Source: Agrypnia vestita
Taxonomy: Eukaryota > Arthropoda > Insecta > Trichoptera > Phryganeidae
DNA: 64,000 nucleotides
Assembly (NCBI GenBank): GCA_016648135.1
Contig: JADDOH010000476.1
Span: 186,001 to 250,000, forward strand
Direction of reading: 5' to 3'
Below the pieces are notes generated by a model, which saw nothing but the letters and a program-made list of their open reading frames with translations, was not told where the DNA came from and searched no databases. Position 1 is the stretch's first letter, and the number at the start of each line of letters is the position of its first letter. Positions 24,885 to 38,768 of the stretch are shown in pieces. Position numbers and translations under genes: made by a program.

Positions 24885-25670
24885 TATGTAATATTGGTGA
24901 AACTTAATGGTGTCTGCGTCAATAACATCAGATACGCCAACGACACTGTTATTCTAGCCGATAGTGTTGATGACCTTCAAGTGCTTTTAAATAGAATTAA
25001 TGATGCTGGAATGAGGTTGGGGCTGAACATGAATCTAAGTAAAACCAAATTCATGGTTTTTACCATCAGGACTACGCAGGGGCAACTATCTGAACAGGAC
25101 CAATGTGGAGAGAGTGAAGAAATTTAAATATTTCGGTAGTATCCTGGAAAAGAACTTTGATTCTGAAACCGAAGTGTCATGTAGGATAGAGGTAGCTCAT
25201 GCAGCCTTCAACATCATGAAATGTAATAATTGCGACGACAACCTGAATCTGAAACTTCGACAAATATGTAATGGTTAGATGCTATGTTTGGTGTCATGCT
25301 TTTAAACAGAGTTGAATCACAGACTCTCAAAATAAGTACTGCCCAACTTGAAGCATTTGAAATGTGGTTGCACCGTAGAATGTTGTGGATAGAGAGCTAG
25401 AACTGAGAGAGTTGTTGACAAATATCAAAAGGTGTCATACTCGGGTCACATGCTTAGAGGGAAAAAGTACAACCTTTTATATTTAATCATTAAGGACAAG
25501 ATCGAGGTGAAACGGGGTGTGAAAGCAGAGCTCATGGCTCTGTAATTTATGAGATTAGACAGGGATAAGGACGGTGGAAGAGATGTTTCGAGCCGTCAGA
25601 GACAGGGAGATGTATTCTCAAGTGATAGTCAACGTTGGGTGAACCTGACACAACACTAGGAGAAGAAGAA
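24885..25670 (+). mobile_element. LINE reverse transcriptase remnant
   Basis: The frame reads NNIRYANDTVILADS (a decayed YADD box), then LLNRINDAGMRLGLNMN and KTKFMVF. After 25127 it is broken but recognisable: FKYFGSILEKN, then RIEVAHAAFNIMK. It ends near a run of AAGAAGAAGAA around 25660. RTE-like motif order makes it a relative of the fossils at 1-960 and 60440-62710, but it is older than the LINE on its left. Confidence 0.75.
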
Positions 25671-25912
25671 GAAATTCAAATACATAATTCGCAATAATCA
25701 TGAGTAATGTATTGTTAAAAATTATTCCATTAAGGTTGGACATTCACTTTAGAAGTTTGAAATTCAAGATATTCGGTCATTTGATCGTGCTCTTCAAAAC
25801 GAGTGTGAAAGGTAATCTGAATATACCGGGTGCGAATGTGCGGCAAAACAGACGGTGCAGTTTTGAAAGGCCGGTACATCTCGTGTGGCGGGGGTAGGAA
25901 CCTGTGAGTGGT

Positions 25913-27040
25913 CTCATTGTTTCGGGAGGATCTTGCCATTTTCAGTCGTTGCCATGGGTCGGTCCGGATAACACCGGGGCTTTGCCGTCCGCACATTTCT
26001 TGAAAATGGCCGTTCTGTCATCGCCACCCAGCGGGCCTTTCGGCTGCACTTCAATCTTGCACATCGTGATACCGTCCCTCACCGCACTTTAATCGTGACT
26101 TGGGTGCGCACATTAGAAGGAATTGGTTCCATATGAGACTTAGGGGTTTAGGAAGACCCAAAACCGTAAGAACAGCTGAAAATTTAACGAGAGTGAGAGT
26201 AGCTATTGAACTGTCGCCTCGGCACTCTGCCCAGAAGCATGCAATTGCATTGGGCATTGCTGACCGCTCACTTAGGAGGATTTCGCATCAAGTCTTATCA
26301 TTCCATCCCTACAAGATTATGATTGTCCTAGAGTTGAAACCTCCTGACTATGAAAACCACATGAACCGCTGCCAATAAATGTTGAACCGAATGCATGCAA
26401 AGTCAATTTTTTTTAGTAGTAACGAGGCCCACTTTCATCTCTGTGGAGCAGTGAATAAAAAAAATTTTCGTTACTGGGCTGAAAATAACCCAAGGCTACT
26501 TCACGAGAGACCTCTTCACTCCACAAAAGTGTGGTGTGCGATTTCCAAATTTGGGGTGATTGGGCCATATTTTTTCGAGTAGAATGGACAAACCATGACT
26601 GTAAACGCTCAACGTTATGTTTCCATGTTGGAAAGTTTTTTTGAACCTTAATTGGAAGAATTAATGGAGGAAACAGATTTCGGAGATATCTGGTTTCAAC
26701 AGGACGGTGCTATGGCCCATACTGTGTCGAGTCCATACTGCGACAGATGTTCCCTGCGCGCCTCGTCTCTCTGACTGTCTGAGTGACGTGGGATGACCCG
26801 CACGCTCTTCTGATTTAAGCATTTGCGACTTTTTCCTGTGGGGCTATCTGAAGGAAAAAGTTTTTAAACATCGGCCTCACATCTTGGAAAAACTTAAGAA
26901 TCGAATTAGAGAGAAAATCGCTGCTATGCTCATCGAGATATGCCAAAATGCAGCCGAAAACATCAGAAATCGCCTTCAACAATGTATCGCTGCTGGGGGC
27001 CATCATCTTTCTGATGTCACCTTCAAGACTTGATGCCTAA
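25913..27040 (+). pseudogene. Tc1/mariner-superfamily transposase fossil (DUF4817 type)
   Basis: Reading across frames gives NGRSVIATQRAFRLHFN near 26002, then LGRPKTVRTAENLTRVRVA, SPRHSAQKHA and RRISHQVLSFHPYKI. These are followed by NEAHFHLCGAVNKKNFRYWA, RPLHSTKVWCAIS, WFQQDGAMAHT and SCDFFLWGYLKEKVF-like residues. This order matches the insect transposase family with an N-terminal DUF4817 region and a DDE_3-type catalytic core. Multiple stops and frameshifts kill it. Terminal repeats could not be fixed. Confidence 0.7.
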
Positions 27041-27229
27041 AACGGCATGATGTACCAAATAAAATAAAATTAGCCTGAGCCGGGAAAATGGCAGAATGGA
27101 AATTAAAATCAAGTGAAGATTGAAGAAGCCTTCCATAAATTCAAAGATAACTAAACATTTTTGATTACGGCCATAGATTTTTTTCGCAAGTGAGAACAGC
27201 AAAAATATCAATATGAACGTCGTGATCTT

Positions 27230-27309
27230 TGCATTAACGTCATAGTTTCTTCAGGTTTTACTTCTTTGAATGTTTTTTTTGGGTCCCTTGAATTAACGAG
27301 GTTCTACTG
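27230..27309. mobile_element. Orphan right end of a pogo/Tigger-type MITE
   Basis: GGGTCCCTTGAATTAACGAG followed by GTTCTACTG and TA is the inverted form of the CAGTAGAACCTCGTTAATTC terminus seen elsewhere in the window. No partner end was found to its left. Confidence 0.6.
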
Positions 27310-30300
27310 TATGTGTATATGTTACAGCGAATTTGCATTTTTAGTGAGACTATACTTTCACTAGTAAAAATGTACTTTTCCCGGTCGGGCAGAGTGGGGG
27401 CAGTGAAAACATCTAAATCAACGAATTCTCAGATTCACTACACATAATCCGTGAAAATACATTACTCAAAGCATAGACAATATATCGGTGAAACCATCAA
27501 TTTGTACACGTAATTCTTAAAGCGTAGAAAGTATAAAGGCGGCACTACACTAGGCGATTTTTATTCATTTTGCGGTCCTATTTTAACTCCTAAATTAAAA
27601 TAGGACAGCGGCACCGCAAAACGAATACGAATCGCGAAGTAAGGTGTCGGCTGAAAGATCGCGCACTCGGGTTTTTTATGATATCTGACGACTGCCGGAA
27701 CAAAACGAGGTTATGTCACCATGTAAATATTGGGGGGTTAAGGGAAAATTTTTATTAATGAATATGTATTTTGTCAATTAAGTTTATTAAATATGTTTTT
27801 TTTATAACAATACAACAAAAGTTTATTTCTTACAAATATAGAAACATAAATAAACATACACCCGGTATTATTAATTTTAAATGAACCTTTAAAAGTGCGT
27901 CAAGTAACAAACACTCGATGCGAAAAATACAAAAATTAAAGAGATTCTAAGTCATCATTTACGTTTGAATTCGTTCAGATTCTTCCGCATTTCCAATTTT
28001 CTATCTTTTTATCAAAAATGTGTCTAATGTCGTTTGCGTTTCTTGTTTGCGCACGTGTAAAGCACGGGTGGTAGACGTACAACATAAAGTGCGCGGTTTT
28101 TAAGTTCGCAAACTTACTCGGCTCGACGTCGGTGACAGACGTGAAGCTTGCTCGCACCGTATCATTTTTATGAGTTTAATCGACTGTCTTTTGAATTATA
28201 AGATGATCAGAATTTCGTAAGTGTTCGCGATTAAAATTTTAAAAATATATTACGTTTTAGTTACCTACCTAAACTAATCATTGAATATCAAAGACCAGTC
28301 CAGAAGTGTGACAGTTCGAGAAACAGAACTATCGCCACAGAATAGAGAATATGCTATCGCTCAAAGGATAAAAATTAGAAATACTGTCGCTTTGTGATGA
28401 CTTTGGACTAGACTAGTGTAGAATGAGACACAAAACGCAAAATAAATTTTGAAAAACAAGGTCCATGTGCCATTAGAATCTTGTTATAAAATCATATAAT
28501 GAAGAATTGGTGCAGACGAAACTTTCAACACTTCAAAATGACTATTTTAATAATATCCGTTACCTACATAATGTTGATTTGCACAGAAGAAATTAATAAT
28601 GCAGTAAGAACCTTGTTCACGCAATGACTTATTAAATTGTTATTCAAGGCCCGGTTGTTTCAATTTGGATAAATAAAAGTTCGTTTAAAAGCATAGATTT
28701 TTACGGAAACGGATTTCAGACATGTCAAATTTAATTTTTGACAGTTCGGAAACCAATAAATTCACTAGTAAGTGCAAGTTAAAATATTGTATTCATTTCT
28801 ATTGGTGAAAAACTCTTTGAATATGATAAGAATGACCTTGAATATACTTTCTCTAAAATGCCAGTGAATGATGGACTCACTAGAAAATCAGATTCACTGT
28901 AACATATATATATAATAGCATGATTTCCATAGATATGTTCATGCGAATAACGTAAGCAGCGGTTGAGCAATTTTTGTCATCTTGTATTTCTAGGTACTAA
29001 TTTTTAAAATTTGATGAGATGACGTCCTTTCTTTTCTCATTTTCTTTAAAATAATTTACAGATTCTTATCATTTTTGAGCTTGATGAATTTATATAAATA
29101 GCTTTTCATAATCAATGCAGCTAGTTATATAATAATTACTATAGGTACTCATAATAATCAGTCTTTCGGCCCGCATAGCTAGCCTAGCACTGATTGCTAG
29201 AATTTCAGATATAGTGATGCTAGAGAATCAAATGAAATGCTGCTAAAAATCATCCGCCGCAGGATGAAGGCTGCCCCATGATTCTCTATAGTCATTGCTA
29301 TTGCTCTATTTAATCTATGCCATATCATTTCCACTCCTCCGATTATATTGTTGATTCATCAAGACTGGATGTCCTAGGTAATTTTGTCTTTTGGATAAAT
29401 ATTCAAGAATATTATGTTGGTTATCAATGCATCTTGTAATAAGCCTCGCCCATCACCATTTACACTTTATAGCTGTAGCATTGTATTGTCTGCTGCTAAA
29501 AATGTATTTAAAAATTCAGAATGTTTCACTAAAAGAACTGAACTCGGTTTATATGTATTTTGTAACAAAATGTATGTTTCCACATACATTTTAAAAGCTT
29601 GCATTTGCAGACGACAGGTTTGTTTTTCAATAAGTAAGTGTAGTCTTTTGCTCATGACGTTTTCTTATCTTCAATAATCCTCTAATTTCACTATACCTTG
29701 TTGTCATATCATATAACTTGAATCATTTCCCACATTATTCCTTGATGATCAAGTAAACATAGTTGATTATATTTTATTCAACCAAAGTTTATAGCACACA
29801 TACATCTGAGTATTATTTTTATCTTGACTTGATTTTCCGACAACTGATCTGAAATGCACCTCTCGAAAACATAGTCGTGGGAAAATAATACTGAACAATT
29901 TGCAGCCCAAAATTTGATATACAATATATCAAATTTTGTGCTTTATAACTTATTAAATATAATATTACACAATATAATTGGCAAATTTTTTTTTGTGGGT
30001 TTTCTGGGCTATTCTACCTTCATTATCTTGCCCCTTGACTTTTCACAAAATTCAATGTGTCTAAAAACAACAACAGAAAACATTCATACTCAAAAGCAAG
30101 ATCAACATATTAATAAAAGCAATCAATCGTGACGGTAGGACGTAATCCAGTTAATACCCATATCCTCTTAGGTCTTACGTCAAAGAGGCAGTGGAATAGC
30201 CATGAAAACTTCACAGTAGGATTTGCACTAGAAAACAAAAAATGTTTTTAAAATTAATAATTTGAATTCAGAAATTTTTGTTGGCATGAACATTTTATTT

Positions 30301-30440
30301 ACAGTGGTTTATGCGTTGAGTGTAGTTCCCATTGAAATTGATAATTTTCCTTAGTGACATGTATTTTAATTTTTATGTATGTATTTTCGTGTAATAATCT
30401 AACCCAATCCTGTAAAATGAAGGATCCACTTTTAAACATA
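27310..30440. other. AT-rich stretch without a recognised gene
   Basis: At 27536-27651 an imperfect palindrome is built around TTTTGCGGTCCTATTTTAA and its inverted partner, probably a small MITE. At about 28645-28680 GGCCCGGTTGTTTCAA resembles the end of the GGTTGTATCAAC MITE family. A moderately GC-rich block at 29160-29370 looks like an old repeat that I cannot classify. I searched for upstream exons of the kinase gene and saw none. Confidence 0.45.
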
Positions 30441-30850
30441 TAGCAGAACCTCGATTATCTGAGTTAAATGTGTTTTCCAAATTGCGGAATATCTCAGTAT
30501 GGAGACAAGGAATGAATATAAACAAAAAAATATAAAAGACTATAACTATGATGTTATTGTCTGGAATAAAATAATTTTTTTCTTTACGTGTATATGTAAT
30601 TTGGTATCTTGCTTTAAATAACTATTTTTAAGAGCATAAAAAATAACCAGGTAGGCTCAATCCAATTGTAGAGTAGCTTGTTGGTGTAGTGGTCATGACG
30701 TTCACCTAGTCACCTGGTGGTCGGTGGTTCGAACCCCATTCCAGGGCTCCAGCAAGTTAGTCCTATTTTTATAGCACAAGCGTTTAGCTTATTTTGAGAA
30801 TAGTAAGAATATTGATGCGACATTACCTCGGATAATTGGGGTTCTACTGC
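30441..30850. mobile_element. pogo-like MITE carrying a SINE insertion
   Basis: The left end AGCAGAACCTCGATTATC and the right end GATAATTGGGGTTCTACTGC are inverted relatives of the pogo-type termini. A tRNA-derived SINE (30672-30826) is inserted inside. The element lies about 100 bases upstream of the acceptor of the kinase exon. Confidence 0.65.
30672..30826 (+). repeat. tRNA-derived SINE, copy 1
   Basis: Box A-like TAGCTTGTTGGTGTAGTGG and box B GGTTCGAACCC are spaced as in a tRNA gene. The shared body follows (CAGCAAGTTAGTCCTATTTT, then AGTAAGAATATTGATG). Other copies are at 46629-46773 (-), 57562-57717, 60016-60205 and 61791-61978. The body and box spacing recur in all copies, so this is a SINE and not a tRNA gene. 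Confidence 0.85.
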
Positions 30851-30874
30851 ATGCATTCATTTGGCTACAAATAG

Positions 30875-32752
<1,878 letters not shown>

Positions 32753-33315
32753 CACGAGTGCCTTGTATTTGTATTGCATATCTGTATTGTATCTGAGAGA
32801 ACTTCCCGGGCTGAGCTGTAGCCTGCCTTAACGCTTGCGAGTGGTATTTACACTAGTATTAAGCTACTTTATCATGTTGTTATTTTACTATGCTGAGTGC
32901 AGCTAATATGCAATAAGTTAAGCCAAGTGTTATAATGGCGACATAATATTTTGGATGAATTTGTACTGCAAGCTACATTTTTAAGTAAGGTAATTTAAAA
33001 TTTTAGAACAATATTTTTAATAAAATATAATTAAATTGAAATAAATATTTACAGTTATTATATAAATTGTGATTTTAATAAATTCTGGCAAATATGCCCG
33101 TAAAAGTGTTTTTATTATAAATTATAATTTAGTTATTTTAGTATAGACATAAACATAGATATAAATAATTATTCTTTAATTTTTGAAAACATTTATACAA
33201 TATGAAAGCAATAAGTTCAAATCAATATTTATTCTACATTTTAATAACATTTGCAGACACGGATGTATGAAATGGATTGATTTTATATACTAAAACATTA
33301 TTCACTTATACAGAA
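32753..33315. other. Convergent 3' untranslated regions of Pkn and the oxidoreductase
   Basis: AATAAA at about 33019-33024 serves the plus-strand kinase. The reverse-complement hexamer at 33228-33233 serves the minus-strand oxidoreductase, whose stop is at 33316. The two genes meet tail to tail with their predicted ends some 200 bases apart. The sequence between is AT-rich. Confidence 0.6.
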
Positions 33316-36300
33316 TTATTTGTCTTTTATTTTGATCAGCACTTTACCTGTACACATCTTTCCCTTAACATAGTCTATGGCCTCATTCACTTCGCTCAGT
33401 TGAAATGTTTGGCTGATGTGGGCCGAGATCACCTGCTCCTCGTAGTACTCTAAAACCTGGCTTACTAAATTATAATAATCATCTGAATTTTCATCGCGAT
33501 ATCTAAAAATGTTTACATTCCTAAATCTATCCTGAACTTCCTGTGACAACACGACTGCTTTGTTTTCTTCACTCTCATCTTTTTTCTCCTCCTTTTTGCT
33601 TTCTTTCTTCTCTGATTTTTTATTAACTTTATCCTTTTCTTCACTAGAAATTTCTCCTTTCCCTTCTTGTTCTGCATCGGACTTACTTGATTCAGTCTTT
33701 TCAGATTTATTTTCTTGAATTTTTGTTTCTTCTTGTTTAAGCCGATATGTTCCAATTATCTGGCCTTGATCGTTGATGCTATAAAAAATTCAAATCCTTG
33801 ATTTGATTATGTTTTTAATAAATTAAAAAAATACGTATACAGGGTTATTTGTAAAACAATAACCTCGCAGGACTATATTCCTGCCTTGATTATGAGTCGA
33901 AAATTTTCAAGTAAAAAAGTCAATAGTTAAGGAGATATTCGACTTCAATTCGAAAATTTTCAAGCTATTATGTCAATAGTTAAGGAGATATTCTACTTCA
34001 AAGTTTGCATTTTTTTTTCAATATTTCTGACTTATTTTTTGTAAAACGTTGATTACAGTAACTCATATCGACCACGAAAAATTCATTGGTTTTACAAAAA
34101 ATAAGTCAGAAATATTGAAAAAAAATGTAAACTTTGAAGTCGAATATCTCCTTAACTACTGACATTAGGTCATAATAGCTTGAACATTTTCGACTCATAA
34201 TCAAGGCAGGAATATAGTCCTACGAGGTTATTAATGTTTTACAAATAACCCTGTATATATTTATTAGGGTAAGGGGAAATTTAAAAATAACATTTAAATT
34301 AATTACAAATTATAAATATTTTGCAAATAAAATTAAAATGAAATTTAAAGAAATGAAAACACAAGCTTATGAAATATACCATTTAACAACTGTGTTGAGA
34401 ATTGGGCCCCCGACAGCATCATAAATGAGGTTCACGCCCTTATCTTTGGTGGCCTTCATGATTTCTTTAAAGTTATGTTTCAGGTTGTTTTTGTAGGCTG
34501 CAAATGCACCGCGATCTCGGAGTAAACTGGCTTTACCATCTGTATCTGCTACAGCGATAACCTGTAACAGCGTAAAAATACTTGTACTCTTCTCACCAAT
34601 AAGTTGCTATGAGAAAATAATCGGTATACAATGCTAAGTTTACGATTTATAAGAAAATAGTTACCTTCGCCTTAAAGATGCTTGCCGCTACTTCCACTCC
34701 AGCTAATCCGTATCCACCAGCTCCTGCCAGTACCAGCACAATATCTCCTTCTGCAAATAAGGAATATAATATATATATTTTTTTTTTCAATTGATTGAGC
34801 AACATTATAGATTAACATTTTTTTTAAAAATTGATTATTTTATTTGTATATATGTATCTACTTTTATAAATAAAAAATAAAAGTAGATACATATATACAA
34901 ATAAAATAATCAATATTTTTTAATAATAATTTCCATCTGGCATTTGGTCAACATAATTTTTAATGATGTCTATAACTCTCTTGATGTGCACTTACCATTT
35001 AAAGGTGCAAATTGGGTGAAGGCGAGCATAGCTGTAGAGTGTCCACAAACTATTGCTGCAGCATCAGGGTAGGGTATTTCAGGATGGAGTGCCCAGACGC
35101 TGTTGGTGCCTAGTACCGCTTCAGTCGCCAGACCCCCGTGACCTGACTCGATGATTCCAACCACTCGTTCGCCAATGCTCACATTACATCCTTCACCTAC
35201 CTGCATTGATTTTATTTATTTATTTATTTAATGTTCATGGAAGACCAACAGCACAAAAAAAAAGCATAGAAAACATTGATACAATATAGATGGCCAATTA
35301 CAGGTCTCCACATTTAGAAATATGTCAGTAATGATAAATATTTATGAATGACTAAGGCATATTAAAAATTATATAGAAAGAAAGAATAAAAAATTTAAAC
35401 AAAAGAAAAAGAAACTTAATTATTACGTGGAAAAAAATTCAGCACTCAAAATTTTTCTTAATCTTGTGTGGCTGCACTCGAACAGATCAATATCCAATAA
35501 TCTTATCAGTTTATTGAATGCATCGCATACCCTCAAGAAATATGAATTACGACGATAGTTGGATGAGGTAAAATCAATGTGAAAGACTGGGTTGTGTCTA
35601 CGAGATCTACAGGGAACATGGAATTTTAGTCTATTTAATAGTTCAGGACAGTCGACGTTGCCTGATACAATTTTTAGTAGGTACATCAAATCACCTATTT
35701 CGCGACGTTTGTATAATGGTAGGATGTGATATTTTTTGCATGAACTGTCATAATCGTCAGAAACGCAATTGAATTTGAAGTTGAGAAAGCGAATAATTTT
35801 TTTTGAATTTGTTCCAAGCGATTTACATAGATCATATACTGGGGGTTCCATACTTGCGTTGCATACTCGAGTTTGCTTCTGACAAAAGTGCAGTAAAGTA
35901 CTTTCAATGTCTTTACACACTTAAAATCTTTAGATTGTATTATAATATGTCACACAGTAAATCTTCTGATTTTGACAGATAAAAAAATACTCTTTTTATT
36001 TTGCGAGCTTTGGATCTTAACAAAAATTTGATCAATTATATAGATTTTTTTTTTTTAAAAATGTACTACATAATACATCAAAAATAGATCGTCAAAAGCT
36101 GTACTAAAAATAATTAAAATTTTTGTAAGAACAGGTTTCGTGGAAGAAATCAGATCTCGAAAGGAACTAAGTCGGTCCATTATGTTAGCAACTTCAGTTA
36201 GAACTTTGATAGGAAGAGCAGAACAGACATCATCACACCAATATCAATATCCAGCCGTGGCTCCCATGATCATGACTAAATGACTAAGTGATTAAAGTGG

Positions 36301-37670
36301 TATCAACTTGGTTCATAATACTCTTATGTTTAAACCATTCATTATTGTGTTTTCTACCAATTACACAGCTTGTGTTTGTAAAAATCTATGATTTAAAAAA
36401 AGATTACTATAATCCAAGTTGACACAAGAGCCCCCAAACTAAGCAAAACAACCCAGCCTTTTATGCCTATTCAAATGTGTACAATTCCATGTCCATTCAA
36501 TTAAGATAAGAACTTAATGGGCTCCTATTGTTTATTGTGTGACGGTAATAATTTTCGTTAAAGAAAAAGACTGAAATGTAATATAAAAATCATGATATTT
36601 TTACTGCTTTTAAATAATTTCAAGAAAGAAGTAGAAAATAATAATGTCAAAGGGCCATTTTCTTATAACAGATCAAATTTTACATGAATTCTAATGGAAA
36701 TTATTGTTACAGTTTACAAACATTTTTACAGAACGAAGTAAGTTCGTAAATCAGGGTTCCACTGTGTAAGTTTTAGTGAAGTACTGTGGCGACTTGCTAG
36801 CCACTGGCTGATTCTTTCTGCTGGTGCATTTTAATCTCTGGCTGAATTTTAATTTAACACTAGTGCTTGTCATACTAATTTAGTATGACAAGCACTACTG
36901 TTTACATTCCTTTTATTTCCCAAAAAATGCTGGCCGAGTCTAAACCATGTAACCATTCTGGTACCATAATTACAAAAATCCAACATGTTTCCTTTTGTTT
37001 TGTTTAACAATTGTGTAATACAATTGAGATAATTTTCAGTGGCACATTTCAAAGGCAAAAATTGTATTTAAATATAAAAATGTTGAGCCACAGTTTTTCC
37101 CAATCTTTAATGATTAGTGCAAGTATTCTCAACTCAATGGATTCTTCTTTCTATATACAGTAAAGATAATACAATAAAGAATGAATGTTTTTTAAAAATA
37201 TATTTTATATCTACCTCCAGAACTTCTCCAGACAACTCATATCCTGGAATAAAAGGCAGTGTTTTATCATTCTCGAGTGTTTTTTCTAGGTATTTAACAT
37301 CATTAATATTCAGACTACAATATTTAACTTCTACTCGTACCTGAAAGCAAAAAATTTACTTATATCGAAGTTTGAAAGCAAAAAATGTACTTATATCGAA
37401 GTTTCAAGTATAAAAAAAAGTTAATGCAATGATGTGTTATATCATTCATATTGACAGCAACATTTAAAACACTGTTTAACAGCTCACCTCTCCGGGACTC
37501 AACGGTATTCTTGTAAACTTATCAATTACGAGAGGTTTGCCGTACTCCTTGAGGCATGCAGCTTCGAATGTCGAATTATGTCTAAATTTTGTAACTGCAG
37601 GAGAAGAAAAGTTATTGAAGAGTTTCTTGGAGATATCACGAAACATTAACAAAGCCATAGGTCGTGCCAT
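33316..37670 (-). CDS. Quinone oxidoreductase-like protein (MDR family), six exons
   Basis: Zinc-independent medium-chain dehydrogenase/reductase predicted to use NADPH on quinones or enones, probably in mitochondria. Exons (minus order) are 37670-37488, 37340-37215, 35200-34996, 34750-34665, 34561-34380 and 33778-33316. All have GT/AG borders and sum to 1245 nt (414 aa) in frame. The N-terminus is basic and hydrophobic with FRDISKKLF, like a mitochondrial presequence. The GroES-like half holds LSPGEVRVEVKYCSLNINDV and PFIPGYELSGEV. The Rossmann half holds AGAGGYGLAGVEVA and GVNLIYDAVGG. Residues about 275-334 are a Lys/Glu-rich run where the family normally has a compact substrate-side segment. 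The C-terminus (FQLSEVNEAIDYV, TGKVLIKI) is canonical. The closest named type is quinone oxidoreductase-like protein 2; RTN4IP1 is an alternative. Confidence 0.88.
33839..34254. mobile_element. Long palindromic MITE with ACAGGGT termini
   Basis: The arms of about 190 bases are reverse complements with few differences. They begin ACAGGGTTATTTGTAAAACA and contain AAGGAGATATTC and AATATTTCTGACTTATTTTT. The flanks are TA. It sits in the last intron of the oxidoreductase gene. Relatives are at 41950-42227 and 57041-57310. Confidence 0.85.
34831..34913. repeat. Perfect 37-bp inverted repeat, 9-base loop
   Basis: The left arm (34831-34867, starting TTGATTATTTTATTTG) and the right arm (34877-34913) are exact reverse complements with loop AAATAAAAA. 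It lies in the intron between exons 3 and 4 of the oxidoreductase gene. It would form a strong hairpin in the transcript. Confidence 0.9.
35212..35920 (-). mobile_element. Jockey-like LINE 3' end inserted in intron 2 of the oxidoreductase
   Basis: On the minus strand the frames read FVRSKLEYATQVWNPQY and YVNRLEQIQKKL, then after a shift YKRREIGDLMYLLKIVSG, DCPELLNRLKFHVP and LRVCDAFNKL, the C-terminal block of an insect LINE polymerase. It is 5'-truncated. The tail is a short ATTT/AAAT tandem (35213-35232) that stops about ten bases before the exon 3 acceptor at 35201. Confidence 0.85.
36295..36435. mobile_element. Short MITE, GATTATAGTAATC family
   Basis: GGTATCAACTTGG on the left and GATTACTATAATCCAAGTTG on the right are inverted, ending near CAAGAGCCCCC. 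It is a diverged member of the family at 9190-9323 and 63267-63414 and lies in an intron. Confidence 0.55.
37341..37411 (+). repeat. Two-copy 35-base tandem duplication at an acceptor
   Basis: The unit GAAAGCAAAAAATTTACTTA plus TATCGAAGTTT is repeated once with a single change. On the minus strand this places two near-identical copies of the polypyrimidine/acceptor context directly upstream of exon 2 of the oxidoreductase (exon start 37340). Confidence 0.7.
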
Positions 37671-38183
37671 GGTTGAAGTATAAAATGCTCATAATACTAT
37701 AAAATAATAATTAATACATAATTTAAGGCAACTTCGCAAACTGACCGGCTCAATTTATTTTCTAACTGAGCGTATTCTCACTATTCTAGCCTTCTAGCGT
37801 ATTCGTATTGGCAGCCCCCATAGATAAAGCAGCAATTTCACAGTTTTCTGACATTAAGATTTTATGTTGCTAGCCAAAAAAAATATGATAAAAAATAACT
37901 GAACAGTAACTACCCGTCTAAAAGCGCTTAAAATATGTGCTTTGAAAATTAATAAGGCGAAAAAATAATTATCCTGATATCAATGAAATTATTCTTAGGT
38001 CTTTCGGGTAGCCCGGATTCATCATATTCATACCTATATATTAAGATTTTACTACTCTGAAACATTCACACAAGCTTGTGTTACCTATCCTTTACACAAT
38101 CTTTTGCTGTCGTCATGGGAACAAAAATAACAAACAATTTAGTTGTTTCTAGTATAGATAGATGCGGTAGTGAATAAATGAAA
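37671..38183. promoter_or_regulatory. Shared divergent promoter region (oxidoreductase / Chibby)
   Basis: The start codons of the minus-strand oxidoreductase (37670) and the plus-strand Chibby gene (38184) are 513 bases apart and head to head. No TATA box is obvious. The interval probably holds both promoters and 5' leaders; this is inferred from layout only. Confidence 0.5.
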
Positions 38184-38673
38184 ATGCCATTTTTTTCTAA
38201 TAAATTTTCACCTAAAAAGACACCTACAAGAAAATCAGATTCATCAATAGTAAGCCGCGAGTTAGGACCTGAATTTGCATCACGGGAATTAGGCCTTGAG
38301 ATACCCCCTATAAAACTAAAATTAGGGGAACATGAAATTTTTTTTGATGACGGGCAGTGGATCCCAGGTATAAAATAGATTTTTTTAATACTCATTAATG
38401 GTGTCAACTGCCAATACACTTCACCCTAGGAAATTAAAATTATTAAAAATTTCAGAGACTGGTGCAAATGGTTCAACACACAAAGAAAATACAAAGTTAA
38501 AGAAATCCTTAAAAACACTAGAGGAAGAAAACAATCTTTTAAAGTTGAAATTTGAGATACTCCTGGACATGCTCACACAAACCACTGCTGAATCACAAAT
38601 TCAATTAAAAGAAATAGAACAGCTAAAACATTTTAATGAAAAATCTAACCGATTAAAGAAAATGAAGAATTAA
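38184..38673 (+). CDS. Cby: Chibby homologue, two exons
   Basis: Small coiled-coil protein that binds beta-catenin/Armadillo to restrain Wnt signalling and works at the ciliary basal body. Exons 38184-38367 and 38456-38673 are separated by an 88-base intron (donor gtataa, acceptor tttcag). The CDS is 402 nt, 133 aa. The N-terminus MPFFSNKFSPKKTPTRKS is diagnostic for the family, followed by RELGLE and FDDGQWIP. The C-terminal half is a leucine-repeat coiled coil with LEEENNLLKLKFEILLDML and TTAESQ, as in vertebrate CBY1. An in-frame ATG two codons upstream (38178) could add Met-Lys; I prefer the MPFF start from the family. The length matches the usual size of about 125-130 aa. Confidence 0.95.
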
Positions 38674-38768
38674 GTAATCAGATCTACAATTCAATACAAA
38701 ATTATGTAAAAGAAAGCAAGTAAACTTATTGAAACTTTAATTTACAATAATTTTTTTATAATCATACT

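Noticed and set aside
30672..30745. tRNA gene candidate
   Set aside because: Box A/B spacing fits, but the same body and tail recur in four other copies; it is a SINE.
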